Source: a virus. From it: a DNA stretch of 44,642 nt. Below the pieces are notes generated by a model, which was not told the DNA's origin, ran no database searches, and was given only the letters and a program-made list of their open reading frames with translations. Shown in pieces: positions 35,258 through 42,843 of the stretch. The stretch lies in IMG/VR virus record IMGVR_UViG_3300021403_000022, positions 1 through 44,642 of that record; one strand, given 5' to 3'. The translations under genes were made by a program, and so were the position numbers. Within the stretch, counting starts at the first letter, position 1. Every line of letters starts with the position of its first letter.

Positions 35258-36733
35258 ATGAGCGCTCTTGCCGAAACTTCAGAGATCCCTGCCGACGTAA
35301 CCGTCCTGCGCGAGTCGATGTACGCGCTCTCGCGCGACACCGTGGAGTTCCCGCCAGAGCTGGCCGAACAGCGCGTCGAACGGCTCGTGCAACGCGGGCT
35401 GAGCCTGGAGGAAGCAACCTCCACCGAGGAGCAGGAACGCTCCAAGCTGATCCCCGTGCACATCCTGCGACCGTGCCTCGGCCGGGGCCGTGGCCGTCAC
35501 GTGTACGAAGCCAGCATGCTTCAGGAGAACGCGCACAAGTTCGCGGGCTGGCGACAGTACATCGACCACCTGTCACCCGAGGCGCGCAAAGCGGCGAAGG
35601 GACTGCCCCGCTCGATCCGTGACCTTGGCGGCAGGATCGTGGAGAGCTACTGGGACGGTGACGTGCCCGCCGACGAGAGCAAACGCTTCGGGCAGGGCGC
35701 TGTCGTTGGATGGTCGCTGCCAACCCCGTTCATCCGCGAGCTGGCCGAGAACGACCCCGAGCTGGTGGAAGCGTCGATCTCCGCGAACGCGACCGGTGTG
35801 CAGCCCACGATGCGTGACGGTCGCCGTGCGTGGCTGGTCGAAGGGATCGAGGATCACGGAAGCGTTGACTGGGTGACAGAAGCCGGTGCTGGTGGCCGCG
35901 TCGTCCAACTGATGGAGGCTGCCTACAAGGAGGACGGGATGAGTTTGCTGGAGAACATGACCGACGAGGAGTTCGTCGCCTACGTCGAGGAAGTCCGTCC
36001 GCACCTGCTCGCCGAGCAGACCGCCGCCGCTGACACCGACGACGACAGCGCCGGACCTGACGCCGACGACGAGCTTGAAGCGATGGTCGCGAAGCTGATG
36101 AAGCGCAACCCCAAGCTCAAGCAAGCCCAGGCCGAGACGATGGCCAAGCAGGCGCTGAAGAACACAGAGGAAGCCAACACGGAGGAGACGGATATGGGTG
36201 TCACCCCAGAGGCGCTCCAGGAAGCTCTCCAGAGTGAGGACTTCCAAGGTGCGCTGAAGACGCTGGTCGAAGCAGCGGTCGCCGACGAGCGCGAGCTGAT
36301 CAGGGCCGAGGCACGCGCTGACGCCGACCGGCAGCTTGACCTGCGCGACATGCGCGACGCCGCGCACCGCCAGATCCAGGAGTCAAAGCTCCCGGAGGCG
36401 TTCGCGTCCAAGACCAAGGCGCTGTACGAGATCACCGACGACGGGCCGACCTCAGGGCTCGACATCGTTGACGACGTGGACGACGACGGCAAGGTCACCA
36501 AGAAGGCGGAGGACAAGCTCACGGAGTCCGTGGCCGCAGCGATCCAGGAGCAACAGGATCTGCTCGCGACTGTGAACCCGACGAAGGTGCGCGGCCAAGG
36601 CGTCGGCGCTCCCGCGAAGCGAGGCGAGGGCGAAGGCGGCGATGGTGACGACACCAAGGCGGGTGAGGGGACTCTGTGGGGAGCGGTCCTTCAAGAGGCA
36701 GGGGTCGATCCCGCGAAGGCGTGGAACGACTGA
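35258..36733 (+). CDS. capsid maturation protease fused to scaffold
   Basis: 491 residues. Residues about 60-225 are a prohead serine protease of the herpes-protease-like/S78 group: H104 in YIDHLSPEARK, S173/S175 in VEASISANATG, and SVDWVTEAGAGG (D204) near the end. From about 228 to 491 the protein is an acidic, helix-rich scaffold (DDELEAMVAKLMKRNPKLKQ; ALQSEDFQGALKTLVEAAVA). The protease normally trims scaffold and capsid subunits during head assembly. An upstream in-frame GTG at 35219 is less likely because the -10 box lies between. Decoration and major capsid genes follow directly, supporting the call. Confidence 0.8.
   Translation: MSALAETSEIPADVTVLRESMYALSRDTVEFPPELAEQRVERLVQRGLSLEEATSTEEQERSKLIPVHILRPCLGRGRGRHVYEASMLQENAHKFAGWRQYIDHLSPEARKAAKGLPRSIRDLGGRIVESYWDGDVPADESKRFGQGAVVGWSLPTPFIRELAENDPELVEASISANATGVQPTMRDGRRAWLVEGIEDHGSVDWVTEAGAGGRVVQLMEAAYKEDGMSLLENMTDEEFVAYVEEVRPHLLAEQTAAADTDDDSAGPDADDELEAMVAKLMKRNPKLKQAQAETMAKQALKNTEEANTEETDMGVTPEALQEALQSEDFQGALKTLVEAAVADERELIRAEARADADRQLDLRDMRDAAHRQIQESKLPEAFASKTKALYEITDDGPTSGLDIVDDVDDDGKVTKKAEDKLTESVAAAIQEQQDLLATVNPTKVRGQGVGAPAKRGEGEGGDGDDTKAGEGTLWGAVLQEAGVDPAKAWND
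35939..36733 (+). CDS. nested in-frame scaffold protein
   Basis: An internal ATG at 35939 in the protease frame is preceded by a perfect SD, AAGGAGG (35927-35933), 5 nt upstream, exactly where the protease domain ends. It would give a free 264-residue scaffold. A second internal ATG at 36194 has GGAGGAG 6 nt upstream. Nested scaffold genes inside protease genes are known in lambda (C/Nu3) and other phages. Confidence 0.6.
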   Translation: MSLLENMTDEEFVAYVEEVRPHLLAEQTAAADTDDDSAGPDADDELEAMVAKLMKRNPKLKQAQAETMAKQALKNTEEANTEETDMGVTPEALQEALQSEDFQGALKTLVEAAVADERELIRAEARADADRQLDLRDMRDAAHRQIQESKLPEAFASKTKALYEITDDGPTSGLDIVDDVDDDGKVTKKAEDKLTESVAAAIQEQQDLLATVNPTKVRGQGVGAPAKRGEGEGGDGDDTKAGEGTLWGAVLQEAGVDPAKAWND

Positions 36734-36768
36734 GGCCAAGGTAAGGGAAAGGGAAAGGAACACACGAA

Positions 36769-37146
36769 ATGCCATATAACCGCCCTGGCCCCGGCGTCTA
36801 CGTCACGAACGGCGGCACGGCTGTCCAACACGGAGCGGCTGTCGAGATCGACAACTTCGTTGGCGTCGCGGTCAAGCAGCAAACCCCGCCGTGGACGCAG
36901 GGATTCCAGTCCCCGGCGATGATCGCCGCAAACGAACCGTTCTTCATCATCACGAAGGGGGTCGTGCAAGTGCCGTCCGCCGGGATCACCACACCCACGA
37001 AGGGCGACACGCTGTACATCACCGGCCCTGGCGCTCTCGCGAAAACCGGCACGGTCAAGTTCGGCCGGATCGTGGAGGTCGGAGGCGAACGCGGCACCCC
37101 CGCGAACTCCATTCGGGTTGACCTCGACGCGAAGGACAGCTTCTGA
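36769..37146 (+). CDS. capsid decoration/stabilising protein (DUF2190-like)
   Basis: 125 residues. GVYVTNGGTAVQHGAAVEID, NFVGVAVKQQTPP, PFFIITKGVVQVPSAGITTP and KGDTLYITGPGALAKTGTVK are the beta pattern of the DUF2190 or gpD-like small head proteins encoded between protease/scaffold and major capsid genes. A purine-rich SD region (AAGGGAAAGGGAAAGGAA) precedes the ATG. It probably binds the outside of the expanded capsid. Confidence 0.75.
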   Translation: MPYNRPGPGVYVTNGGTAVQHGAAVEIDNFVGVAVKQQTPPWTQGFQSPAMIAANEPFFIITKGVVQVPSAGITTPTKGDTLYITGPGALAKTGTVKFGRIVEVGGERGTPANSIRVDLDAKDSF

Positions 37147-37254
37147 GTCGAGGCCGAGTAGGTTTCTGACCCTCCCAGGTTGCCCCCCCTGAGGATGCGG
37201 CTGACGCCATTAGGCGCTTAGTGGGCTCGGATTGGCCATGAACAAGGAGCAACG

Positions 37255-38310
37255 ATGAACGGCAACCCATACGGTGAGTTCGGCAGGCCGATCCGCCTGC
37301 TGGAGGCGTACAAGGAGTGGCGCGACGAACGGATCTTGCAGGAGGCCGACTCGAAGGCAGACTTCGCGTCGTTCCTGTTCGGCCCGGTACGCCAGTCGAT
37401 GTGGACTGGCTACAGCCGCGCGCAGGCGCAATACCAGCGCTACACCCGGCAGGAGAACGCGCCCGACTTCCGCCAGCGCAGGCTGCGCGGCCTGAACGGC
37501 CTGCTCGGGATCGGGTACGTGGGCGACCACGGCCACTACCCAGGGATGCACCGCACCGAGCGCCCACCGGCCACGCTGTCGGTGGACACGTACGGTGGCG
37601 TGTACCAGATCACCCGCCAGGCGATCATCAACGACGACTCCAGCGAGCTGCTGAACCGCAACCCGGCGGACATGGGCTACGCGGCCGGAGTGTTCATTCT
37701 CCAGACCGTGATCGCTGCCATCGAGAACCCAGGGCTCGCGCCGGACGGCCAACCGTTCTACTCATCCGCCCGTGGGAACCAGGTCAGCGACGCGCTGTCG
37801 GAGGACTCCCTCGCGGACGCCATCGCGTTCATGGAGTCCCAGGTGGACGACGATGGCAACCAGATCGTCGTGACCCCGGCGGTCCTGGTCGTCAAGAACG
37901 CACGGATGCAGTTGATCGCCCAGCGCATCCTGAACTCGGCACAGACCGGCACGACCGTCAACTGGACGGGAGCACCCGGTGTCGGCGGGGACGTGTTCGA
38001 CAAGGGCACCCTGAACCCGCTCGCGGGCATCCTCCCGGCCGACGGCGTGATCCGCGATCCGTGGTTCAGCGACTCGAACGACTGGTATCTGTTCGCTGAC
38101 CCGAACGACGTGCCAGGGTTCGCTGTCGGGTTCCTGAACGGTCAGTCGGAGCCGCAGGTGATGCTCCGCGACCCGATGGTCCGGATGGCGCTCGGCGCGG
38201 GCACAGACCCGTACCAGTTCGAGCTGGATTCGGTGGACTTCAAGGTGCGCTCTGACTACGGTGTCGGCGTGATCGACCCGCGCGGCGCGTACCGCTCGGT
38301 GGTCGCCTGA
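37255..38310 (+). CDS. major capsid protein, HK97-fold
   Basis: 351 residues. An N-terminal helical arm (LLEAYKEWRDERILQEADSK), then TLSVDTYGGVYQITRQAIIN DDSSEL (E-loop to P-domain region of Mu gpT-like capsid proteins, written here in two parts), YAAGVFILQTVIAAIENPGL, PAVLVVKNARMQLIAQRILN and a C-terminal FELDSVDFKVRSDYGVGVID PRGAYRSVV. Length, position after a decoration protein and a terminator behind it agree with the main shell protein. AAGGAG lies 5 nt before the ATG. Confidence 0.85.
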   Translation: MNGNPYGEFGRPIRLLEAYKEWRDERILQEADSKADFASFLFGPVRQSMWTGYSRAQAQYQRYTRQENAPDFRQRRLRGLNGLLGIGYVGDHGHYPGMHRTERPPATLSVDTYGGVYQITRQAIINDDSSELLNRNPADMGYAAGVFILQTVIAAIENPGLAPDGQPFYSSARGNQVSDALSEDSLADAIAFMESQVDDDGNQIVVTPAVLVVKNARMQLIAQRILNSAQTGTTVNWTGAPGVGGDVFDKGTLNPLAGILPADGVIRDPWFSDSNDWYLFADPNDVPGFAVGFLNGQSEPQVMLRDPMVRMALGAGTDPYQFELDSVDFKVRSDYGVGVIDPRGAYRSVVA

Positions 38311-38335
38311 GCGCACGTAGCGGATAGAGGCTGTG

Positions 38336-38373
38336 GTGCCCTAGCAGGCGGCGGGCTGCCGCTTGCAGGGCAC
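38336..38373 (+). terminator. terminator hairpin after the major capsid gene
   Basis: GTGCCCT (38336-38342) pairs with AGGGCAC (38367-38373), and the enclosed GCAGGCGGC/GCCGCTTGC arms extend the stem to well over 15 bp. It starts 25 nt after the stop of the capsid gene, a common place for partial termination. Confidence 0.7.
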
Positions 38374-38409
38374 GATGGCTTGTAGTTTGTGAGGGCATCC
38401 GGCGAGGGT

Positions 38410-38415
38410 AGCCTT
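38410..38415 (+). promoter_or_regulatory. putative -10 after the capsid terminator
   Basis: TAGCCT in GAGGGTAGCCTTCAGCGG, with TTTGTG about 17 nt upstream as -35, then SD TGAGGAG 7 nt before the GTG at 38444. It would restart transcription of the connector and tail genes. Confidence 0.45.
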
Positions 38416-38443
38416 CAGCGGTAATCAACCTGAGGAGCTTGAC

Positions 38444-38896
38444 GTGCCCAGAGGATCAGACGCAGATGCAGCGGGCGAGGAACTGACCGCTCGCACAGGG
38501 TTTACGCCGAACGCGGAGCAGATGATCGCGGAGAACCAGGACCGCTTCTCGAAGGAGCTTCGCGCGGCGAGCAATCGGGCCATCGACCATGCCGCGACGG
38601 ACGAGATGGACGAGGACGACGCGGCAGGTTACCTGGAGGACAGCGACGACGTGACCGTGCTCGACTACGCCGTGCGCGGCCCGTTCGTGGTCATCGTCTA
38701 CGAGGACGAGGACGGTGTGATGCACAAGGAGGCTCACACGCTGAAGGGCAAGGAGAAGTCCGCCGAGCGTCTCACTCGCAACCAAGGTCGCGGCAAAGAC
38801 GAGGAGCCCGACGAGAGCGACGACTCCGAGAAGCAGGCCAGCAGCTCACGGACTACGCGCCGCTCCACGGCCGCGTCAGCTTCCAGCAGCGAGTAG
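38444..38896 (+). CDS. acidic head-associated protein
   Basis: 150 residues from GTG. DEMDEDDAAGYLEDSDDVTV, a beta part (LDYAVRGPFVVIVYEDEDGV) and a charged, Ser/Thr-rich low-complexity tail (SRTTRRSTAASASSSE). Located between capsid and connector genes, it may be a head-fibre, minor capsid or scaffold accessory protein. No family recognised. Confidence 0.6.
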   Translation: MPRGSDADAAGEELTARTGFTPNAEQMIAENQDRFSKELRAASNRAIDHAATDEMDEDDAAGYLEDSDDVTVLDYAVRGPFVVIVYEDEDGVMHKEAHTLKGKEKSAERLTRNQGRGKDEEPDESDDSEKQASSSRTTRRSTAASASSSE

Positions 38897-38911
38897 GCAG
38901 GCAGGTCCCCG

Positions 38912-39523
38912 TTGACCATCGTTGATCCCGCGCCGGGTGACACGACAACGCTGCTGCCACCCACGGTCGAGCAGATCAAGGGATGGAGCCGCGTTGAGTT
39001 CGGGGACCTAGACCAGCCGTTCACAGACGCAGACCTTCAGGTCAGAATCGACCGGTCCGTGGCCGAGTTGACAGCGATCACGGGCCGGTTGTTTGACGAC
39101 ACGATGCCGACACCGCTGGTGTCCATCGCCCAAGAAGCGGTGCAGCTTCGCGTTGAGCAGATGGCCTACCAGGAGCAGGAGGACTACGCCGAGACGGTCA
39201 GCGACGACCTGATCCAGTCGTTCACCGCAGGCAACTACTCCGAAACGAAGAAAAGCCCCCGCGACCGCTACACCGGTCTGACGACCGGGCTGCCGGAGAT
39301 CAACTCCAACCCGTGGCTGAACCGCGACATCTGGCTGCTGTGCACCGACGACATGCGCAACTACTGGACCGAAACGCTGCTCGGCCAGGCTGCCGCAGCC
39401 CTGATCCCGAGCTTCGAGGTGACCGAGGCTGACTGGGGCAACTACGACGGGCTGTACCCCTACTCGTGGGGTGTCGGCGCGTTCAACAGCCCGCTAGTAG
39501 GTCTGGATACCTGGGGGGCGTAG
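38912..39523 (+). CDS. head-tail connector (adaptor) candidate
   Basis: 203 residues with TTG start; GCAGG lies upstream. TVEQIKGWSRVEFGDLDQPF TDADLQVRIDRSVAELTAIT GRLF (given in blocks) and ISIAQEAVQLRVEQMAYQEQ-like helices (actual: VSIAQEAVQLRVEQMAYQEQ) match the all-helical gp6/gp15-type adaptors, which have a D-x-Q-x-x-I-x-x-x-x-x-x-x-x-x-x-I-T-G start. The C-terminal 70 residues are extra. Position between capsid and the next connector genes supports it. Confidence 0.65.
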   Translation: MTIVDPAPGDTTTLLPPTVEQIKGWSRVEFGDLDQPFTDADLQVRIDRSVAELTAITGRLFDDTMPTPLVSIAQEAVQLRVEQMAYQEQEDYAETVSDDLIQSFTAGNYSETKKSPRDRYTGLTTGLPEINSNPWLNRDIWLLCTDDMRNYWTETLLGQAAAALIPSFEVTEADWGNYDGLYPYSWGVGAFNSPLVGLDTWGA

Positions 39524-39922
39524 GTGGCGTTCACGGGCTGCCTGGTGGACCGTGCACGCCGCGTCGTGCGAGCCCCAACCCCGATCCGGGTGGAAGGCAC
39601 CACCCAGTTCGAGACGCTCCACTACCCGTGGTTCAAATGCCGGTTCACGTACAACCCCGCACCGGACGCGAACGACACCCAGGGCGGGCTGCGTCGCGTG
39701 CCGCGCAACGGGCAGATCATGTGCGGACTGCGCGACGCCGACGGCAACGACCTTCAGATCAACGCCTCAGACCGACTGGAGATCGACTCCAGACAGCTTG
39801 GCCGCGCGGTCTTTGAGATCACTTCCGACGGCGAACCGATCCGCAAGAAACGCCGGATGCTTGGGTGGGTCACGACCGTCGTTCGTGTCGAGGAGCACCC
39901 GTTCACGAGGGCTGAGCCGTAG
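39524..39922 (+). CDS. head-completion/stopper-type protein candidate
   Basis: 132 residues from GTG, directly after the adaptor. A beta-rich protein: ARRVVRAPTPIRVEGTTQFE, YPWFKCRFTYNPA, GQIMCGLRDADGNDLQINAS, DRLEIDSRQLGRAVFEITSD and WVTTVVRVEEHPF. Small beta-barrel proteins in this position are usually stoppers (gp16 of SPP1 or HK97 gp7 relatives). Assignment rests on position and pattern only. Confidence 0.55.
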   Translation: MAFTGCLVDRARRVVRAPTPIRVEGTTQFETLHYPWFKCRFTYNPAPDANDTQGGLRRVPRNGQIMCGLRDADGNDLQINASDRLEIDSRQLGRAVFEITSDGEPIRKKRRMLGWVTTVVRVEEHPFTRAEP

Positions 39923-40443
39923 CCAACTACGACTGGAAATACTTCGGTCCTGACCTCACCGAGCTGTTCGACCCGTCCGTCGCCGAGAAGGCAGCCCGGC
40001 GGATGGCGAACAGCGGCGGTGACGCTTTGCACGGCCGGATTGCGGAGAACACCCCGGTGCACACCGGCAACCTCCGGACAAGCTGGTATCGCGTGGAGGC
40101 GGTCGGGCTCGGTGACCGTTACGAAAGCTGGGTTCGGACCGAGGTGGACTACGCGCCGTACGTCAACTACGGCACCGGTCTGTGGGGACCGGAGCATCGC
40201 AAGTACGAGATCAAACCGATCCCCCCGAACCAGGTGCTGTCGTGGTTCGATCCTGGCAGCGGCGGCAGGGTGTACGCCCGGTCGGTGTGGCATTCCGGCA
40301 GCCCTCCGGCGCACATGGTCGAGTCCGGCGCAGCGAAGGTCGAGGCGGAGATCGAGATGATCCTCGCGCCGGACCTGGAACTGTTCAAGGACGAGATGGA
40401 GGCGCTCGCGCTCAAAGCGCAGGCGCGCACCAGCCTTGGCTGA
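39919..40443 (+). CDS. HK97 gp10-like tail/neck protein, non-standard start
   Basis: The frame is coding from its first codons: NYDWKYFGPDLTELFDPSVA, EKAARRMANSGGDALHGRIA, ENTPVHTGNLRTSW, YAPYVNYGTG and PPAHMVESG, the PVxTGxLRxS...YAxxVxYG signature of the HK97 gp10 family, which connects head and tail or terminates the tail. A TGA at 39913-39915 closes the frame upstream and the only codon at the right place is GTA (39919), overlapping the previous TAG; the first ATG is at 40003 and would cut off conserved residues. Possible non-canonical initiation, reinitiation or a base error. Confidence 0.7.
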   Translation, partial: VANYDWKYFGPDLTELFDPSVAEKAARRMANSGGDALHGRIAENTPVHTGNLRTSWYRVEAVGLGDRYESWVRTEVDYAPYVNYGTGLWGPEHRKYEIKPIPPNQVLSWFDPGSGGRVYARSVWHSGSPPAHMVESGAAKVEAEIEMILAPDLELFKDEMEALALKAQARTSLG

Positions 40444-41017
40444 CGCGCCGCCACTGGACTCCGGTCGCAGCCACCAGGACGCTTTGCGCTCCGTGAAGCG
40501 CTACGTCGCCGTCGCGCTCGGTGACGAGTGGGAAGTTCGCATCTCCCGCGAGGAGGGCGCGTTCGCCCGCCCGTTCGCCCGCGTGTGGCAGGTCGCCGGA
40601 ACCACGTACCCGTTGACGAGCGGTCGGTGGCTGTCGGACATGGTGCAGCCGTTCGTGATCGCCGCGTACCCGGAGCAGGGTCGTGACCCGGACGAGGCGC
40701 TCCTGAAAGCGCAGAAGGTCGAGAACTGTCTGTACCGCGCGTTTCGTGTGGGCGTGGAGGACGGTCGGGCGATGCGCGTCCCGCTGTACAACTACTACCG
40801 CGTCAAGAACTGGGACGCGGGGACGTGGTATCCCAGGGCGTTCATGCGCGTCAACGATCTCTCCACCCAACCGTTCGTGGACCCCGACGAGGACACGCTC
40901 TGGACCGTCGTGTGCGACGTGCGGCTGACGTGGCGCAGGATCGCGGAAACGATCCCCTCCTCGCCCATCCTGGAGAGCGTCACCGCGACCCCAAGTCCAT
41001 CTGTGACCCCCGGCTAA
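40436..41017 (+). CDS. tail terminator/completion protein candidate
   Basis: 193 residues with a TTG start overlapping the previous gene by 8 nt (TTGGCTGA). HQDALRSVKRYVAVALGDEW, RPFARVWQVAGTTYPLTSGR, VIAAYPEQGRDPDEALLKAQ, KVENCLYRAFRVGV and TLWTVVCDVRLTWRRI suggest an alpha/beta fold like tail-terminator proteins, encoded just before sheath and tube in many myoviruses. Position-based assignment. Confidence 0.55.
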   Translation: MADAPPLDSGRSHQDALRSVKRYVAVALGDEWEVRISREEGAFARPFARVWQVAGTTYPLTSGRWLSDMVQPFVIAAYPEQGRDPDEALLKAQKVENCLYRAFRVGVEDGRAMRVPLYNYYRVKNWDAGTWYPRAFMRVNDLSTQPFVDPDEDTLWTVVCDVRLTWRRIAETIPSSPILESVTATPSPSVTPG

Positions 41018-41021
41018 TCGC

Positions 41022-41071
41022 GTCTTAGTATCGGCTCCTAGCCCGTCCTGTGGGGTTCACAGAGAGGAGCC
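41022..41071 (+). promoter_or_regulatory. virion-gene promoter and SD-covering stem
   Basis: GTCTTAGTATCG (41022-41033) is identical to the box at 35240. GGCTCCT (41033-41039) is the exact complement of AGGAGCC (41065-41071), which holds the SD of the gene at 41078. A transcript started here (near 41038) would lack most of the left arm; a read-through transcript would contain it. Confidence 0.5.
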
Positions 41072-41077
41072 AACGAG

Positions 41078-41341
41078 GTGGCAACGGAAGAATCAGAGCA
41101 GGAAGCTGCGCCGCCGACGCGCGGCAAGAGCAAGCAGGCGGAAACGAAGGCTGACGTGCAGATACCGGACATGCCGGTCAGCCAGTTGGTCGAGGGCGCG
41201 ACCGCGTACCTCGGGTGCCCATCTTGGACAGCGGCAGGCGCTCTACGCGGCCATGAGCCCGACGAAATGATGAGCGTGGAGACGGCCAAGGCCGAGATCG
41301 AGAAGTGGCGCGAAACGCCGCTTGAGAACGGGGAGGAGTGA
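41078..41341 (+). CDS. 87-residue hypothetical protein before tail sheath
   Basis: A charged N-terminus (EESEQEAAPPTRGKSKQAET) and a helical rest (VSQLVEGATAYLGCPSWTAA, MMSVETAKAEIEKWRETPLE). Small proteins of this kind, with an LGxxxxxxxxAL...T..E pattern, often precede sheath genes and have no assigned function. GTG start with GAGAGGAG 8 nt upstream. Confidence 0.6.
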   Translation: MATEESEQEAAPPTRGKSKQAETKADVQIPDMPVSQLVEGATAYLGCPSWTAAGALRGHEPDEMMSVETAKAEIEKWRETPLENGEE

Positions 41342-41344
41342 CAG

Positions 41345-42826
41345 ATGCCGGGTTCCTTCTCCAAGGACGCGCGGCCGGTACGGCCAGGTGCGTACTTCAA
41401 CTGGGAGGCCACACCGACCACCACGATCAGCCCGAACATCGGTTCGGTTGTGGCGCTGCCGATCATCCACGACTGGGGTCCCACGAACCAGATCGTGTCG
41501 TGCCTGTCGCTCGGTGACTTCCAGGCGACGTTCGGTCCTTCGACTGACACCCCCGGCTACGCCGCTGTGATGCAGTGCTTCCGAGGCGAGGGTGTTGGTG
41601 GCCGAGGTGGCGCTGGCGAAGTTCTTGCCTACCGGATCGCTGGGTCCTCCGCCGCGCCAGGGACGATCAACCTGAAGAATGCGACCGCTGACGCGATGAC
41701 GTTGACGGCGCTGTACGCCGGGTCCTACAGCGACAACCTTGGGGTGCGTGTGCGCGTCTCCAGCGTGCCGACGAACACCGACGTGCTGATCACCCTGAAC
41801 GGCACGATCATCGAGCAGCACACCGCCAGCTCGGCGGGCACCACTCCGATCCAGGCGATGGTCGATCAGATCCTCGCGACCTCGAAGTGGGTCAGCGCCG
41901 AAGTGGTCGTGGACGGCACCCCGCTCGACACCTCTCAACCCGCCACGATCCAAGCGTTCGAGGACGGGGACGACGGCGGGACCTTGCTGCCCGCCGACTG
42001 GATGGACGCGCTCGATCAGCTCTCTGCCGCACGGTTCGGACTGTTCGCTCCCTACGACCTGACCGACGATCAGATCCAAGCGTCGATCCAGACGTGGAGC
42101 GCGACGCTCAACACCAGCGGCAAACGGTTCATGGTCGTCGTTGGTGGCGGACCGGCCGACACTGCCGCGTCAGCCGTCACTCGCTCCGCGTCACTGACCG
42201 GTCTGCCGGGCAACGGCGGTGGGGAGAACATCGTCAACCTCGGTGTTGGGACGCTGATTGACGACGAGCTGGGGACGCTCTCCACCTCGCAGCTAGCGCC
42301 GCGCATCGCCGGGATTCTCGCCGCCCGAGGCGAGTCGATGAGCCTCACGTTCGCCAGGATGGCCGGGTGCACTGCCGGGACGCTGCCGTCTGATAGCGAC
42401 GTGTCGCTGTGCTTCGACGGTGGCGTGGTCGTGTTCGGGATGGACTCCAACCCGGACGCCCCGATCCGCGTCGAGAAGGGCCTGACGACCTACGTCGGCG
42501 GCGATGACTCCAAGCCGTACCTGATCTACCGCAACCCGAAGTTCGTGCGCACGATGCACGGCATCGAGTCCGACATCACCGACTGGGCGACATCCTCCGC
42601 CATCGGCCTGTTGCAGGTCAACGACCAAACCAGAGCGCTGGTCGTCGGCTACGGGCACCAGGTGATGGAAGCCCGCGCCGGGCTCGGGGTCATCCAAGAC
42701 GGGTACACCGTCGGTACCGACCCGCAGCCGCCACCGTCCGACGAGGACGAGTTCGTTGCCGTGGTGTACGGGATCGCGTTCGGCCGCTCGGTCGAGCAAA
42801 TCTTCAACACCGTCTACATCTCATAA
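41345..42826 (+). CDS. contractile tail sheath protein
   Basis: 493 residues. PVRPGAYFNWEATPTTTISP, VVALPIIHDWGPTNQIVSCL, GGAGEVLAYRIAGSSAAPGT, TALYAGSYSDNLGVRVRVSS, NIVNLGVGTLIDDELGTLST, APRIAGILAARGESMSLTFA and the C-terminal FVAVVYGIAFGRSVEQIFNT are in the order seen in phage sheath proteins: N-terminal PGxY, G-x-W/GNxLxV beta domain, APxxAGxxA motif in the core domain and the C-terminal strand that links subunits. It establishes a contractile (myovirus) tail. The tube gene follows. Confidence 0.9.
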   Translation: MPGSFSKDARPVRPGAYFNWEATPTTTISPNIGSVVALPIIHDWGPTNQIVSCLSLGDFQATFGPSTDTPGYAAVMQCFRGEGVGGRGGAGEVLAYRIAGSSAAPGTINLKNATADAMTLTALYAGSYSDNLGVRVRVSSVPTNTDVLITLNGTIIEQHTASSAGTTPIQAMVDQILATSKWVSAEVVVDGTPLDTSQPATIQAFEDGDDGGTLLPADWMDALDQLSAARFGLFAPYDLTDDQIQASIQTWSATLNTSGKRFMVVVGGGPADTAASAVTRSASLTGLPGNGGGENIVNLGVGTLIDDELGTLSTSQLAPRIAGILAARGESMSLTFARMAGCTAGTLPSDSDVSLCFDGGVVVFGMDSNPDAPIRVEKGLTTYVGGDDSKPYLIYRNPKFVRTMHGIESDITDWATSSAIGLLQVNDQTRALVVGYGHQVMEARAGLGVIQDGYTVGTDPQPPPSDEDEFVAVVYGIAFGRSVEQIFNTVYIS

Positions 42827-42843
42827 GGAGGAGGTGAACTTCT
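42827..42843 (+). promoter_or_regulatory. very strong Shine-Dalgarno of the tail tube gene
   Basis: AAGGAGGAGGTGA, starting just after the sheath stop codon, is nearly a full complement of the 16S rRNA 3' end. It fits the high copy number of tail tube subunits and contrasts with the SD-less starts elsewhere. Confidence 0.75.
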
